From: Paracoccaceae bacterium
GTDB taxonomy: Bacteria; Pseudomonadota; Alphaproteobacteria; Rhodobacterales; Rhodobacteraceae
Length of the DNA stretch: 10,278 bases
Direction of reading: 5' to 3'
Assembly (NCBI GenBank): GCA_013214715.1
Contig: JABSSB010000038.1
Location: 28,346-38,623, forward strand
Shown piece by piece: positions 1 through 6,637 of the stretch (positions within the stretch are counted from its first letter, which is position 1; each line of letters begins with the position of its first letter). The notes beneath the pieces were generated by a model. The model saw nothing but the letters and a program-made list of their open reading frames with translations, was not told the origin of the DNA and did no database searches. The position numbers and the translations under genes were made by a program.

Positions 1-1790
1 CCGCCTGCGCTGCCGGTCATCGCATCCAGCTTTGCCGCGAATTCACCGGCCCGCGCTGACAGGTTTTCCCCCAGATAGTAAAGAATCTGCGCCCGCAGAT
101 GCGCGGTGGTTCTTGCCCAGTCCGCGGCACCTTGCGCGGCTTCGACCGCATTGCGGATGTCTTTTCGATTGCCCGCGCCCACATGGCCTAACAGCACACC
201 ATCCGCGCCCCAGACCTGACGGGAATAGCCGCTGTCAGGTCTGGCCTGCTTGCCACCGACATAGAATTTCGCGGTGCGATCAATGGTATCCGTGGGTGCG
301 CCGTCGCCCGCGCGCGCGGCAATGGGTGTCAGTTTGACGGCCTGCGCCTTGGGCTTGGTATAGGCCAACAGGCCCTCCCAGCCGCCTTCGCGGCCAAAGC
401 CGCTTTCGCGCACTCCGCCAAAGCCAGCAGCAGCATCAAACAGGTTGGTGGCGTTCACCCAGACAACCCCTGCCACCAGCTTGGGCGCGATATCCAGTGC
501 CAGGTTCACATTCTCGGTCCAGACGGTTGCTGCCAGCCCATATCGGGTGTTGTTGGCGATCTGCACCGCCTCTGCCGGACTGCGGAAGGTCGTCGAGACC
601 AGCACAGGCCCGAAGATCTCTTCCTGCATCAAGGTGTCAGCCGGGTTCAGCCCGGTGATCAGGGTCGGAGGATAGAAACAGCCCTCCGGCACCTCAACCG
701 ATGCCACATGGGTTTCCCCGGCGCTATTGGCCGCGACAAGCTCCGTGATCCGCGCCAGTTGCACCGGGTCCACCACGGCGCCCACATCGATGCATTTGTC
801 GAGCGGATCGCCCAGCCGCAGCTTGTCCATCCGCGCCTTGAGCTTGGCGTGAAACGCCTCTGCCACCGGTTCATGCACCAAAAGGCGCGACCCGGCGCAA
901 CAGACCTGCCCCTGATTGAACCAGATCGCATCCACCAGGCCTTCAACGGCGCTGTCCAGATCGGCATCGTCGAACACGATGTAAGGCGACTTCCCGCCAA
1001 GCTCCAGCGTCAGCGCTTTGCCACTGCCTGCTGTCGCCTCGCGAATGCGCCGCCCCACGGCGGTCGAGCCGGTAAAGGCAACCTTGTCGACCTGAGCCGC
1101 GACGACCATCTCTCCGACCGCGCCATCACCGGTCACGATATTGACCACGCCGGGCGGCAACCCGGCCTCCGTGCAGATCTCGGCAAACAGCAACGCGGTT
1201 AGCGAGGTATATTCCGCAGGCTTCAACACCACCGTGTTGCCCATCGCCAGCGCCGGCGCCACTTTCCACGCCAGCATCAGCAAAGGGAAATTCCACGGGA
1301 TCACCTGCCCGCACACGCCCAAGGCAGTGCGATCGGGCAGTTCATCTTCCATCAACTGCGCCATGCCCGCGTGGTAATAGAAATGCCGCTGCGCAAGCGG
1401 AATATCGATATCGCGGCTTTCCCGGATTGGCTTGCCGTTATCCAATGTCTCCAGCACCGCAAAAAGACGCGCATGTTTCTGCAACAGCCGCGCCAGCGCA
1501 TAAAGCGCCCGCGCCCGCCCGGATCCCCCCAAAGCGGCCCAGCCCTGCTGTGCCGCGCGCGCTGCCGCAACGGCCGACGCGACATCCTCATCGCTGCATT
1601 GCGTCAGCTCGGCCAATACGGCGCCATTGGCCGGGTTGCGCGTCTCGAACATTGCGCCGGGCTCGGCAAATGCCCCGTTGATGAACGGCCCAAAGGTGTG
1701 GCCATGCCGCTCCAGCCAGGCCATCGCCTCTGTCGCGCTTTCCGGCGCCGGTCCATAGTTCATGGTCTCAAAAATCTCTTTCACGCCCAT
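1..1790 (-). CDS. ALDH16-type two-domain aldehyde dehydrogenase (3' end beyond window)
   Basis: NAD(P)-dependent oxidation of an aldehyde to the acid is the expected reaction. 596 codons are visible; the C-terminus lies outside the window. A complete ALDH fold fills residues about 30-500. It shows the oxyanion Asn in IPWNFP (N167), the cofactor Lys in VVLKPAEYT (K190), the general base Glu in ELGGKS (E263), the catalytic Cys in FNQGQVCCAGSR (C297) and the late motif FGGVRESGFGREGG. After about residue 510 a second ALDH-like N-terminal segment begins (KFYVGGKQARPDSG, then a helix with AVEAAQGAADWA). Ordinary ALDHs end near 500 residues, so this is the double-domain ALDH16 type known from alphaproteobacteria and animals. 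ATG at 1790 is preceded by a purine-rich GGGAAGAGAAG stretch. The likely physiological partner is deoC, whose aldolase product is acetaldehyde; that link is inference. Substrate is not readable from sequence. Confidence 0.93.
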   Translation of the reverse strand, partial: MGVKEIFETMNYGPAPESATEAMAWLERHGHTFGPFINGAFAEPGAMFETRNPANGAVLAELTQCSDEDVASAVAAARAAQQGWAALGGSGRARALYALARLLQKHARLFAVLETLDNGKPIRESRDIDIPLAQRHFYYHAGMAQLMEDELPDRTALGVCGQVIPWNFPLLMLAWKVAPALAMGNTVVLKPAEYTSLTALLFAEICTEAGLPPGVVNIVTGDGAVGEMVVAAQVDKVAFTGSTAVGRRIREATAGSGKALTLELGGKSPYIVFDDADLDSAVEGLVDAIWFNQGQVCCAGSRLLVHEPVAEAFHAKLKARMDKLRLGDPLDKCIDVGAVVDPVQLARITELVAANSAGETHVASVEVPEGCFYPPTLITGLNPADTLMQEEIFGPVLVSTTFRSPAEAVQIANNTRYGLAATVWTENVNLALDIAPKLVAGVVWVNATNLFDAAAGFGGVRESGFGREGGWEGLLAYTKPKAQAVKLTPIAARAGDGAPTDTIDRTAKFYVGGKQARPDSGYSRQVWGADGVLLGHVGAGNRKDIRNAVEAAQGAADWARTTAHLRAQILYYLGENLSARAGEFAAKLDAMTGSAG

Positions 1791-1797
1791 GTTTCTT

Positions 1798-1855
1798 CTC
1801 TTCCCTAAATACTCGGGGGTGAATTGGCCGCAGGCCAAAAGGGGGCGACGCCCCC
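1798..1855 (-). repeat. Composite intergenic element: two hairpins plus CGAGTATTT box
   Basis: Read on the minus strand, this gap between the LysR stop and the ALDH start holds, in order, a GGGGGC/GCCCCC hairpin (1841-1855), a TTGGCC/GGCCAA hairpin (1824-1838), and then CCCCCGAGTATTTAGGGAAG (1819-1800) running into the ALDH ribosome-binding region. I remember blocks of this layout recurring between genes in Rhodobacterales genomes, so I call it a dispersed intergenic repeat. Only one copy is visible here, so repetition cannot be shown from this window. The rest of the 1791-1906 gap shows nothing else. Confidence 0.5.
1841..1855 (-). terminator. Probable intrinsic terminator of the LysR gene
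   Basis: GGGGGCG-A-CGCCCCC is a perfect inverted repeat; as RNA it would form a six-pair G/C stem with a three-base loop. On the minus strand it is followed at once by TTTT (1840-1837). It lies about 50 bases past the LysR stop, where a terminator is expected. The T-run is short, so termination may be partial. Confidence 0.5.
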
Positions 1856-1906
1856 TGTTGCCACCACTATTCACCAACTCGCCCCCAAAGACCAGCGCGC
1901 CCGCGC

Positions 1907-2788
1907 CTATCTTGCGTCCCGAAATACGGCACTGATCCACTCACAGACCCGCGCCACGTCTGGCGCCGCCGCCGATGGGTCGCGCAGCACAAGGTAATGC
2001 GCGTGCTGCACCGGAGCGCGATAGGGAAAGGGCGTGACCAAAGCCGGATCATCGGTATAACCCTGCAAAAACCGCTCCAATACCAAGGTGCAGCCATGCC
2101 CGGCTCGCACCATCTGAAGCGCCAGAAGTGAGCTATCGACCCGTGCCACAGTATGCGGCGGGGTCAGACCCAGCTCATACATATCCGACAAGTTCTGCCA
2201 TTCAGCTTCATAGCCAATAATCTGCACCACGCCCTGCCGGGTCAGATCGTCCAGCGTCAGGCCGGGTGTCACGCGGTCGCTATGGCAGACCGGCACAACA
2301 TGCTCATGCCCCAGATGTTGCGCGTTCCCGTCGGTCCAGTCGCCGTGACCATAGCGGATATCGATATCGCTGCGATCATTGGCGAAGCGATCCGCCCAGA
2401 CAAAGGTCGTCAATTCGACCACGATATCGGGGTTGGCCGCGTGAAACGCCTCCAACCGAGGGGCGAGCAGCAGGGCGGCGCAGGTGATCGGTGCGCGCAC
2501 CTGCACGCGCCGCTGCGCGGGGCGGGAAAACAATGTCTCGGTCGCAACATGCATCTCGGCAAAGGCTTTGCGCACCGTCTGCGCATAGGCCTGCCCCCGA
2601 TCCGTCAGCGCCACGCCGCGCGCCAGACGTTCGAACAACGGCGCGCCCAGCTGTGCCTCCAGCAAGCGGATCTGCTGGCTGACGGCAGCCGGGGTCAGGC
2701 CCAGTTCGATCGCTGCGGCGGAAAAGCTGCTATGCCGCGCGGCGGCTTCAAAACTGCGCAGCCAGGTGCTGTGCGGCAGTTGGGTCAT
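1907..2788 (-). CDS. LysR-family transcriptional regulator, GcvA-like
   Basis: A 293-residue DNA-binding regulator of usual LysR length. The N-terminal winged helix-turn-helix covers about residues 5-65: LRSFEAAARHSSFSAAAIEL, then LTPAAVSQQIRLLEAQLG as recognition helix and LFERLARGVALTDRG as wing. This wording is closest to the GcvA subgroup. Residues about 93-290 form the effector-binding domain. I chose ATG at 2788 because AAGG sits seven bases upstream. An in-frame TTG at 2806 would add six residues (LEGGC...), but those residues are encoded by the ribosome-binding site itself. The gene is divergent from the GMC oxidoreductase with a 91-base gap, the classical arrangement in which a LysR protein controls the neighbour and itself. 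With that target broken, the regulator may have lost its job. The effector is unknown. Confidence 0.93.
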   Translation of the reverse strand: MTQLPHSTWLRSFEAAARHSSFSAAAIELGLTPAAVSQQIRLLEAQLGAPLFERLARGVALTDRGQAYAQTVRKAFAEMHVATETLFSRPAQRRVQVRAPITCAALLLAPRLEAFHAANPDIVVELTTFVWADRFANDRSDIDIRYGHGDWTDGNAQHLGHEHVVPVCHSDRVTPGLTLDDLTRQGVVQIIGYEAEWQNLSDMYELGLTPPHTVARVDSSLLALQMVRAGHGCTLVLERFLQGYTDDPALVTPFPYRAPVQHAHYLVLRDPSAAAPDVARVCEWISAVFRDAR

Positions 2789-2836
2789 GCATCCACCTTC
2801 AAGCAAAACGATGCCATAGCACTAAAAGCCATTGTT

Positions 2837-2850
2837 TGATTTGGCAATCA
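2837..2850. promoter_or_regulatory. Candidate LysR operator between divergent genes
   Basis: TGATT-TGGC-AATCA is a perfect 5+4+5 inverted repeat. It overlaps a second pair, ATTG at 2831-2834 with CAAT at 2845-2848. It is the only clear symmetry in the 91-base gap (2789-2879) between the LysR gene and the GMC gene, which is where a LysR dimer would be expected to bind. Spacing is close to, but not exactly, the usual T-N11-A box. I saw no convincing -10/-35 pair for either gene. Confidence 0.35.
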
Positions 2851-2879
2851 TCCTGTGCGAGCGCTGATAGACGGAGGCC

Positions 2880-4506
2880 ATGGACAAGGCAATGGGTTTG
2901 CAGGCGGACTATGTGATCATTGGCGCGGGATCGGCGGGATGTGTATTGGCCAATCGGCTGAGTGCCGACGCGCGCAATCGTGTCATCCTGGTCGAAGCGG
3001 GCGGCAGCGACCGGAGGTTCTGGATCCGCACGCCTTTGGGCTATGCCCGCACCTTTGCCGACACGCGGGTGAACTGGTGCTATACCACAGCCGCCGATCC
3101 CGGCCTGAACGGGCGCGAAGCTTTCTGGCCGCGTGGGCGGGTCTTGGGCGGGTCAAGCTCGATCAACGCGATGGCCTATATGCGCGGCCTGCCGTCCGAT
3201 TTCGATGATTGGGTGGCGGCGGGGGCCGACGGTTGGGACTGGGCCGAGGTTCAGGCCACCTATCGCGGGTTGGAGCAGCGCCACGAAACCGGGCCGGGTG
3301 GCGGATCGCGCCGCTATGGCAGCGGACCGGTCATGGTCAGCGATCTGCGCCGCCGGATGCACCCGTTCACGCGTCATTTCCTGAGCGCGGCCGAAGACAT
3401 GGGCTGGCCTGTGCTGGACCATTCCAACGGCCCCAATAGTGAAGGTCTGGCGCTGATGCGATCGACCATTCGTGGCAACCGCCGCTGGTCGGCGGCGGAT
3501 GCCTTCCTGCATCCGGCGCGCAAACGGCCCAATCTGACGATTCTGGATCGCGCGCTGGTCGACCGGATCGAACTGTCCGAGGGTCGCGCCACAGGCGTGA
3601 TCCTGCGCCGCCACGGGCAGGTGCACACCATCCGCGCCCAGCGCCGGTGCGATCAACGCGCCGCAGCTCTTGATGCTGTCCGGGCTGGGTCCGGCGGCGC
3701 ATCTGCGCGATCACGGCATCGCGGTTGTCAAAGACCTGCCGCAGGTGGGGCAGGGGATGCAGGACCATCTGGCCGTGTCGCATTACTTCCGGGCCACCGA
3801 AGCCACGCTGAATGCCCGTCTGGCGCGGGTGCTGGCGCAGATGATCACTGGCGCGCAGTATTTGCTGATGGGCACTGGGCCACTCTCTGCCCCCGTCAAT
3901 CAATGCAGCGGTTATGTCCGTTCTCGTCGCAGCAACCGCGTGCCGGATTTGCAGATTTACGCCAACCCAATTTCATACCAGACGCGCACCGCCTCTCCGG
4001 CGGTAGAGCAAGAGGCCGGGTTCCTTCTATGCGCGCAGCCCTGCCGACCGGAAAGCCGTGGGTCGATCACGCTGGCGTCATCCGATCCGACGACGCCACC
4101 GGTGATCCAGGCCAATTCGCTTGCCACAGAAAACGATCGCGCCATGGCGATTGAGGCAGAGCATGTGCTGGCCCAGCTGGCCGCCACCCCGTCAGTTCAG
4201 GCGATCACCGCCAAACGGTTGGAGCCGGATGTGACGGCCATGTCCGATGACGACATGCTCGCCAATTTCCGTGACAACGCAAATACGGTGTTCCACCCGT
4301 CCTGCACCTGCCGGATGGGGCGCAACGCACAGGAGTCGGTGCTTGATTCGCGCCTGCGTGTGCACGGGGTGGATGGGTTGCGGGTGGTCGATGCCTCCGC
4401 CTTTCCCAATGTCACCTCTGGCAACACCAATGCGCCAGTGATGATGCTGGCTGAGCGTGCGTCGCGGATGATCCTTGAGGATGCCGCGCAGGCACGCCGG
4501 GTCTAG
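2880..4506 (+). pseudogene. GMC-family FAD oxidoreductase (choline dehydrogenase-like), frameshifted by small deletion
   Basis: Intact relatives are FAD-dependent alcohol or choline dehydrogenases. Reading starts at 2880 (GGAGG only two bases upstream; ATG at 2892 is an alternative). The FAD dinucleotide motif is YVIIGAGSAG with acceptor Glu near residue 39. GMC signature 1 is GRVLGGSSSINAMAYMRG at about residues 86-103. The first frame is family-like through VHTIRA (codon 253, ending at 3638). Family-like sequence then resumes one frame over at 3640 with SAGAINAPQLLMLSGLGP (signature 2). It continues to the active-site His in FHPSCTCRMG (codon 4294-4296), the GNTNAP motif near 4420-4437 and the TAG at 4504. 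The stretch normally between them, about six residues such as RREVIL, is missing: a net loss of 17 bases. Restoring them gives about 547 residues, normal for the family. The FAD-domain strand is lost, so I expect no activity. Left unshifted, the first frame runs as nonsense to 4154. Confidence 0.88.
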
Positions 4507-5480
4507 GCGATGGCGTGACGCCAACCGGCGGAATAGGCACCGGTCACGTGATGCTCCAACTGCCGTTCAATATCGCCCAGCAGGGATGACGCGCCAAAGC
4601 GGAACAAATCGGGCTGCAACCAACGATTGCCCAGCTCTTCCTTGATCAGTGACAGATAAACCAGAGCGTCTTTCGCCTTGGAAATCCCACCCGCTGGCTT
4701 GTAGCCGACCATAAAGCCGGTGCGTTCATGATAGGCGCGGATCGCCCGGATCATCACCAGCGACACGGGCAGGGTGGCATTCACGCTTTCTTTTCCGGTC
4801 GAGGTTTTGATGAAATCTGCCCCCGCCATCATGCAGATGAGCGAGGCGCGCGCCACATTGCGCAGACTGCCCAGTTCCCCGGTGGCCAGAATCGCTTTGA
4901 CATGGGCCGGGCCGCAGGCCTCGCGAAAGGCGCGCATTTCATCGTAAAGCGCCTGCCAATTGCCTTCCAGCACATGCCGCCGCGAGATTACGATGTCGAT
5001 CTCCTCCGCCCCGGCGGCGACGCTTTCGCCAATTTCGGCCACGCGCAGCTTGAACGGCGACAGACCCGCCGGAAAGCCGGTGCTGACAGCGGCCACGGGG
5101 ATACCAGAGCCGTCCAAAGCCTGCACGGCAACGGGCACCATGTCATGATAAACACAGACCGCGCCCACCGTCAGGCCAGTCATCTCCAGCGCTTCAAGCA
5201 GATCGGCACGCACAGGCTGGCGGGCCTTGGCGCAGAGGCGGTGCACCCGCGCTTCGGTATCGTCCCCGGACAGCGTTGTCAGGTCGATGCAGCTGATCGC
5301 CTTGCACAGCCAGGCCGCCTGATAATCCTTCTTCACCGACCGACGCCCCGGCAAGGTCGCGGCCCGCCGTTCGATGGCCGAAGTGTTGGCCTGAACCGAG
5401 GCCACCCAATCCAGATCCAACGCCATGCCCGGATTGCGGGCGACGTGATCGGCATGAAGATGTTGAACATTGGCGGTCAT
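4503..5480 (-). CDS. deoC: Deoxyribose-phosphate aldolase (class I)
   Basis: A 325-residue cytosolic enzyme that splits 2-deoxyribose 5-phosphate into acetaldehyde and glyceraldehyde 3-phosphate, the last step of deoxynucleoside breakdown. The catalytic set is complete: Asp in EEIDIVI (D162), Schiff-base Lys in FIKTSTGK (K225) and the helper Lys in GYKPAGGI (K261). It is longer than the roughly 250-residue E. coli enzyme, with about 60 extra N-terminal residues before CIDLTTLSG. I chose ATG at 5480 because GGGGAGG lies eight bases upstream. The frame stays open further upstream, but that stretch is not protein-like and would cross the neighbouring promoter. It converges on the broken GMC gene; both use the palindrome CTAG (4503-4506) as stop codon. 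It is divergent from the metal-transport operon across 188 bases. The ALDH at the left edge is its probable metabolic partner. Confidence 0.96.
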   Translation of the reverse strand: MTANVQHLHADHVARNPGMALDLDWVASVQANTSAIERRAATLPGRRSVKKDYQAAWLCKAISCIDLTTLSGDDTEARVHRLCAKARQPVRADLLEALEMTGLTVGAVCVYHDMVPVAVQALDGSGIPVAAVSTGFPAGLSPFKLRVAEIGESVAAGAEEIDIVISRRHVLEGNWQALYDEMRAFREACGPAHVKAILATGELGSLRNVARASLICMMAGADFIKTSTGKESVNATLPVSLVMIRAIRAYHERTGFMVGYKPAGGISKAKDALVYLSLIKEELGNRWLQPDLFRFGASSLLGDIERQLEHHVTGAYSAGWRHAIA

Positions 5481-5585
5481 CGCGCGGGCCTCCCCTGATC
5501 GTCGACCGCCCGAAAATCGCATGAGCCCACAGCAAAGGCAACCCGCGCGACGACAGGGCGACACCGGCGGCACGATAGTTTTTTC

Positions 5586-5602
5586 TTGCGAATAATTCGC
5601 AA
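5586..5602. promoter_or_regulatory. Perfect 17-bp palindromic operator, Fur-family style
   Basis: TTGCGAAT-A-ATTCGCAA is a perfect 8+1+8 inverted repeat in the AT-rich gap between deoC and the metal-binding protein gene. Size and odd-centred symmetry fit Fur-superfamily sites. The TGCGAAT half-site recurs in direct orientation 30 bases downstream (5617-5623). A metal sensor such as Mur, Fur or Zur is the natural binder given the operon downstream; which one cannot be told by eye. It lies on the deoC side too, but I see no good deoC promoter next to it. Confidence 0.7.
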
Positions 5603-5607
5603 TTGCA

Positions 5608-5636
5608 TTGACTTTCTGCGAATGACTCTCATTTTC
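5608..5636 (+). promoter_or_regulatory. Probable promoter of the metal-uptake operon with overlapping Fur-box-like site
   Basis: TTGACT (5608-5613) is a good -35. With a 17-base spacer the -10 would be ATTTTC (5631-5636), which is weak, or CATTTT one base earlier. Between and over them, 5618-5636 matches the classical E. coli Fur box at 13 of 19 positions by my count, with the symmetric core AATGA-CTC-TCATT. A repressor bound here would cover the promoter. Transcription would start near 5643, leaving a leader of about 25 bases. Confidence 0.5.
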
Positions 5637-5668
5637 GGTTGTGAGCGATAGAAATGAAAGGTGTTGCA

Positions 5669-6637
5669 ATGGCTGCTTTGTCGCGTCGCGCCCTTCTGGG
5701 GGCAACGATTGGGTTTTCGGTTCTGCCGGGCGTGTCTTTTGCCGCGGGGCAACCTGTGTCTGTGGTGGCAACCACGGGCATGATTGCCGATGCGGTGCGT
5801 CAGGTCGGCGGTGATCTGGTCGAGGTCAAGGCGCTGATGGGGCCGGGCGTGGACCCGCATGCCTATCGCCAGACCCGCACCGATATTGCGGCGATGGTGC
5901 AAGCCGATCTGGTGCTGTGGCATGGTCTCTATCTAGAAGCGCAGATGGAAGACTTTCTGATTGATCTGGGCAAGGACCGCAAAGTGATGGCCGCGGCCGA
6001 AGGGCTCTCGCCTGAGCTGCTGATCGCGCATGAAGATTACGCCGACAAGTTCGACCCGCATGTCTGGATGGACCCAGAACTCTGGGCGTTGGTCGTTCGG
6101 AATGTGCAGACCGCCCTGACCGAAGCGCATCCCGATGCCGCCGATCAGTTCGCCGCCAATGCGCAGGCGCATCTTGAGGACTTGGCGCAACTGAAAGCCT
6201 ATTCAGCCGACAGCCTCTCCAGCGTGCCTGCCGAGGCCCGCGTGCTGGTCACTGCCCATGATGCCTTTGGCTATTTTGGCCGCGAATACGGGTTTGAAGT
6301 GCTGGGCATCCAAGGCATCTCCACCCAGTCCGAAGCCGGTCTGGCCCGCGTGGCCGAATTGGTCGATCTCCTGGTCGACCGCAAGATCGGCGCGGTCTTT
6401 GTCGAAAGCTCGGTCACCGACCGAAATATCCGCGCTCTGATCGAAGGTGCCGCGGCCCAAGGTCACGAAGTCACCATCGGCGGCGAACTCTTCTCGGACG
6501 CGATGGGGCCGGATGGCAGCTATGAAGGGACTTATCTGGGCATGATCGACCACAACGTGACCACCATCGCCCGCGCGTTGGGTGCTGATGGTGTGCCCGC
6601 AACCGGCATGAATGGCAAACTGGGCGTGTCCGGATAA
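5669..6637 (+). CDS. troA: Metal ABC transporter substrate-binding protein, TroA-like (Mn/Zn/Fe)
   Basis: The periplasmic receptor that captures a divalent metal for the permease encoded downstream; 322 residues, cluster A-I family. I chose ATG at 5669 (AAAGG seven bases upstream) over ATG at 5654, which has only a poor site and adds five residues. The N-terminus ALSRRALLG followed by a hydrophobic run and cleavage near SFA-AG looks like a twin-arginine signal. Predicted ligands are H64 (DPHAY), H131 (DPHVWMD), H197 (VTAHDAFGYF) and D277 (ELFSDAMG). Their spacing matches Treponema TroA almost exactly. The third ligand is His, as in TroA and ZnuA, not Glu as in PsaA/MntC. There is no His-rich loop of the kind typical of ZnuA. 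Identity as a metal receptor is firm; which metal is not. It leads the operon, and its TAA overlaps the ATPase start by one base. Confidence 0.94.
   Translation: MAALSRRALLGATIGFSVLPGVSFAAGQPVSVVATTGMIADAVRQVGGDLVEVKALMGPGVDPHAYRQTRTDIAAMVQADLVLWHGLYLEAQMEDFLIDLGKDRKVMAAAEGLSPELLIAHEDYADKFDPHVWMDPELWALVVRNVQTALTEAHPDAADQFAANAQAHLEDLAQLKAYSADSLSSVPAEARVLVTAHDAFGYFGREYGFEVLGIQGISTQSEAGLARVAELVDLLVDRKIGAVFVESSVTDRNIRALIEGAAAQGHEVTIGGELFSDAMGPDGSYEGTYLGMIDHNVTTIARALGADGVPATGMNGKLGVSG

Noticed and set aside
659..1202. Open frames on either strand within the ALDH gene
   Set aside because: They are arginine- and alanine-rich shadows typical of GC-rich genes, while the minus-strand ALDH reading is complete and carries all catalytic motifs.
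2153..2839. 228-codon plus-strand frame opposite the LysR gene
   Set aside because: It is a mirror of the LysR coding sequence with no recognisable domain or ribosome-binding site.
3640..3670. Programmed frameshift or split two-protein GMC enzyme
   Set aside because: Conserved residues of the FAD domain are missing at the junction, so a ribosomal shift would not restore the protein. No slippery run or ribosome-binding site is seen before the second part (its first start would be TTG at 3670).
3153..3903. Minus-strand frames opposite the GMC gene
   Set aside because: They have shadow-frame composition, and the plus strand shows clear GMC motifs through the same stretch.
5599..5606. GCAATTGC palindrome as a separate operator
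   Set aside because: It is only eight bases and overlaps the end of the larger perfect palindrome; chance is a sufficient explanation.
5481..5771. N-terminal extension of DeoC by 97 codons
   Set aside because: The frame is open, but the extra residues are not protein-like, would cross the operator palindrome and the start of the metal-binding protein gene, and a strong ribosome-binding site precedes ATG at 5480.
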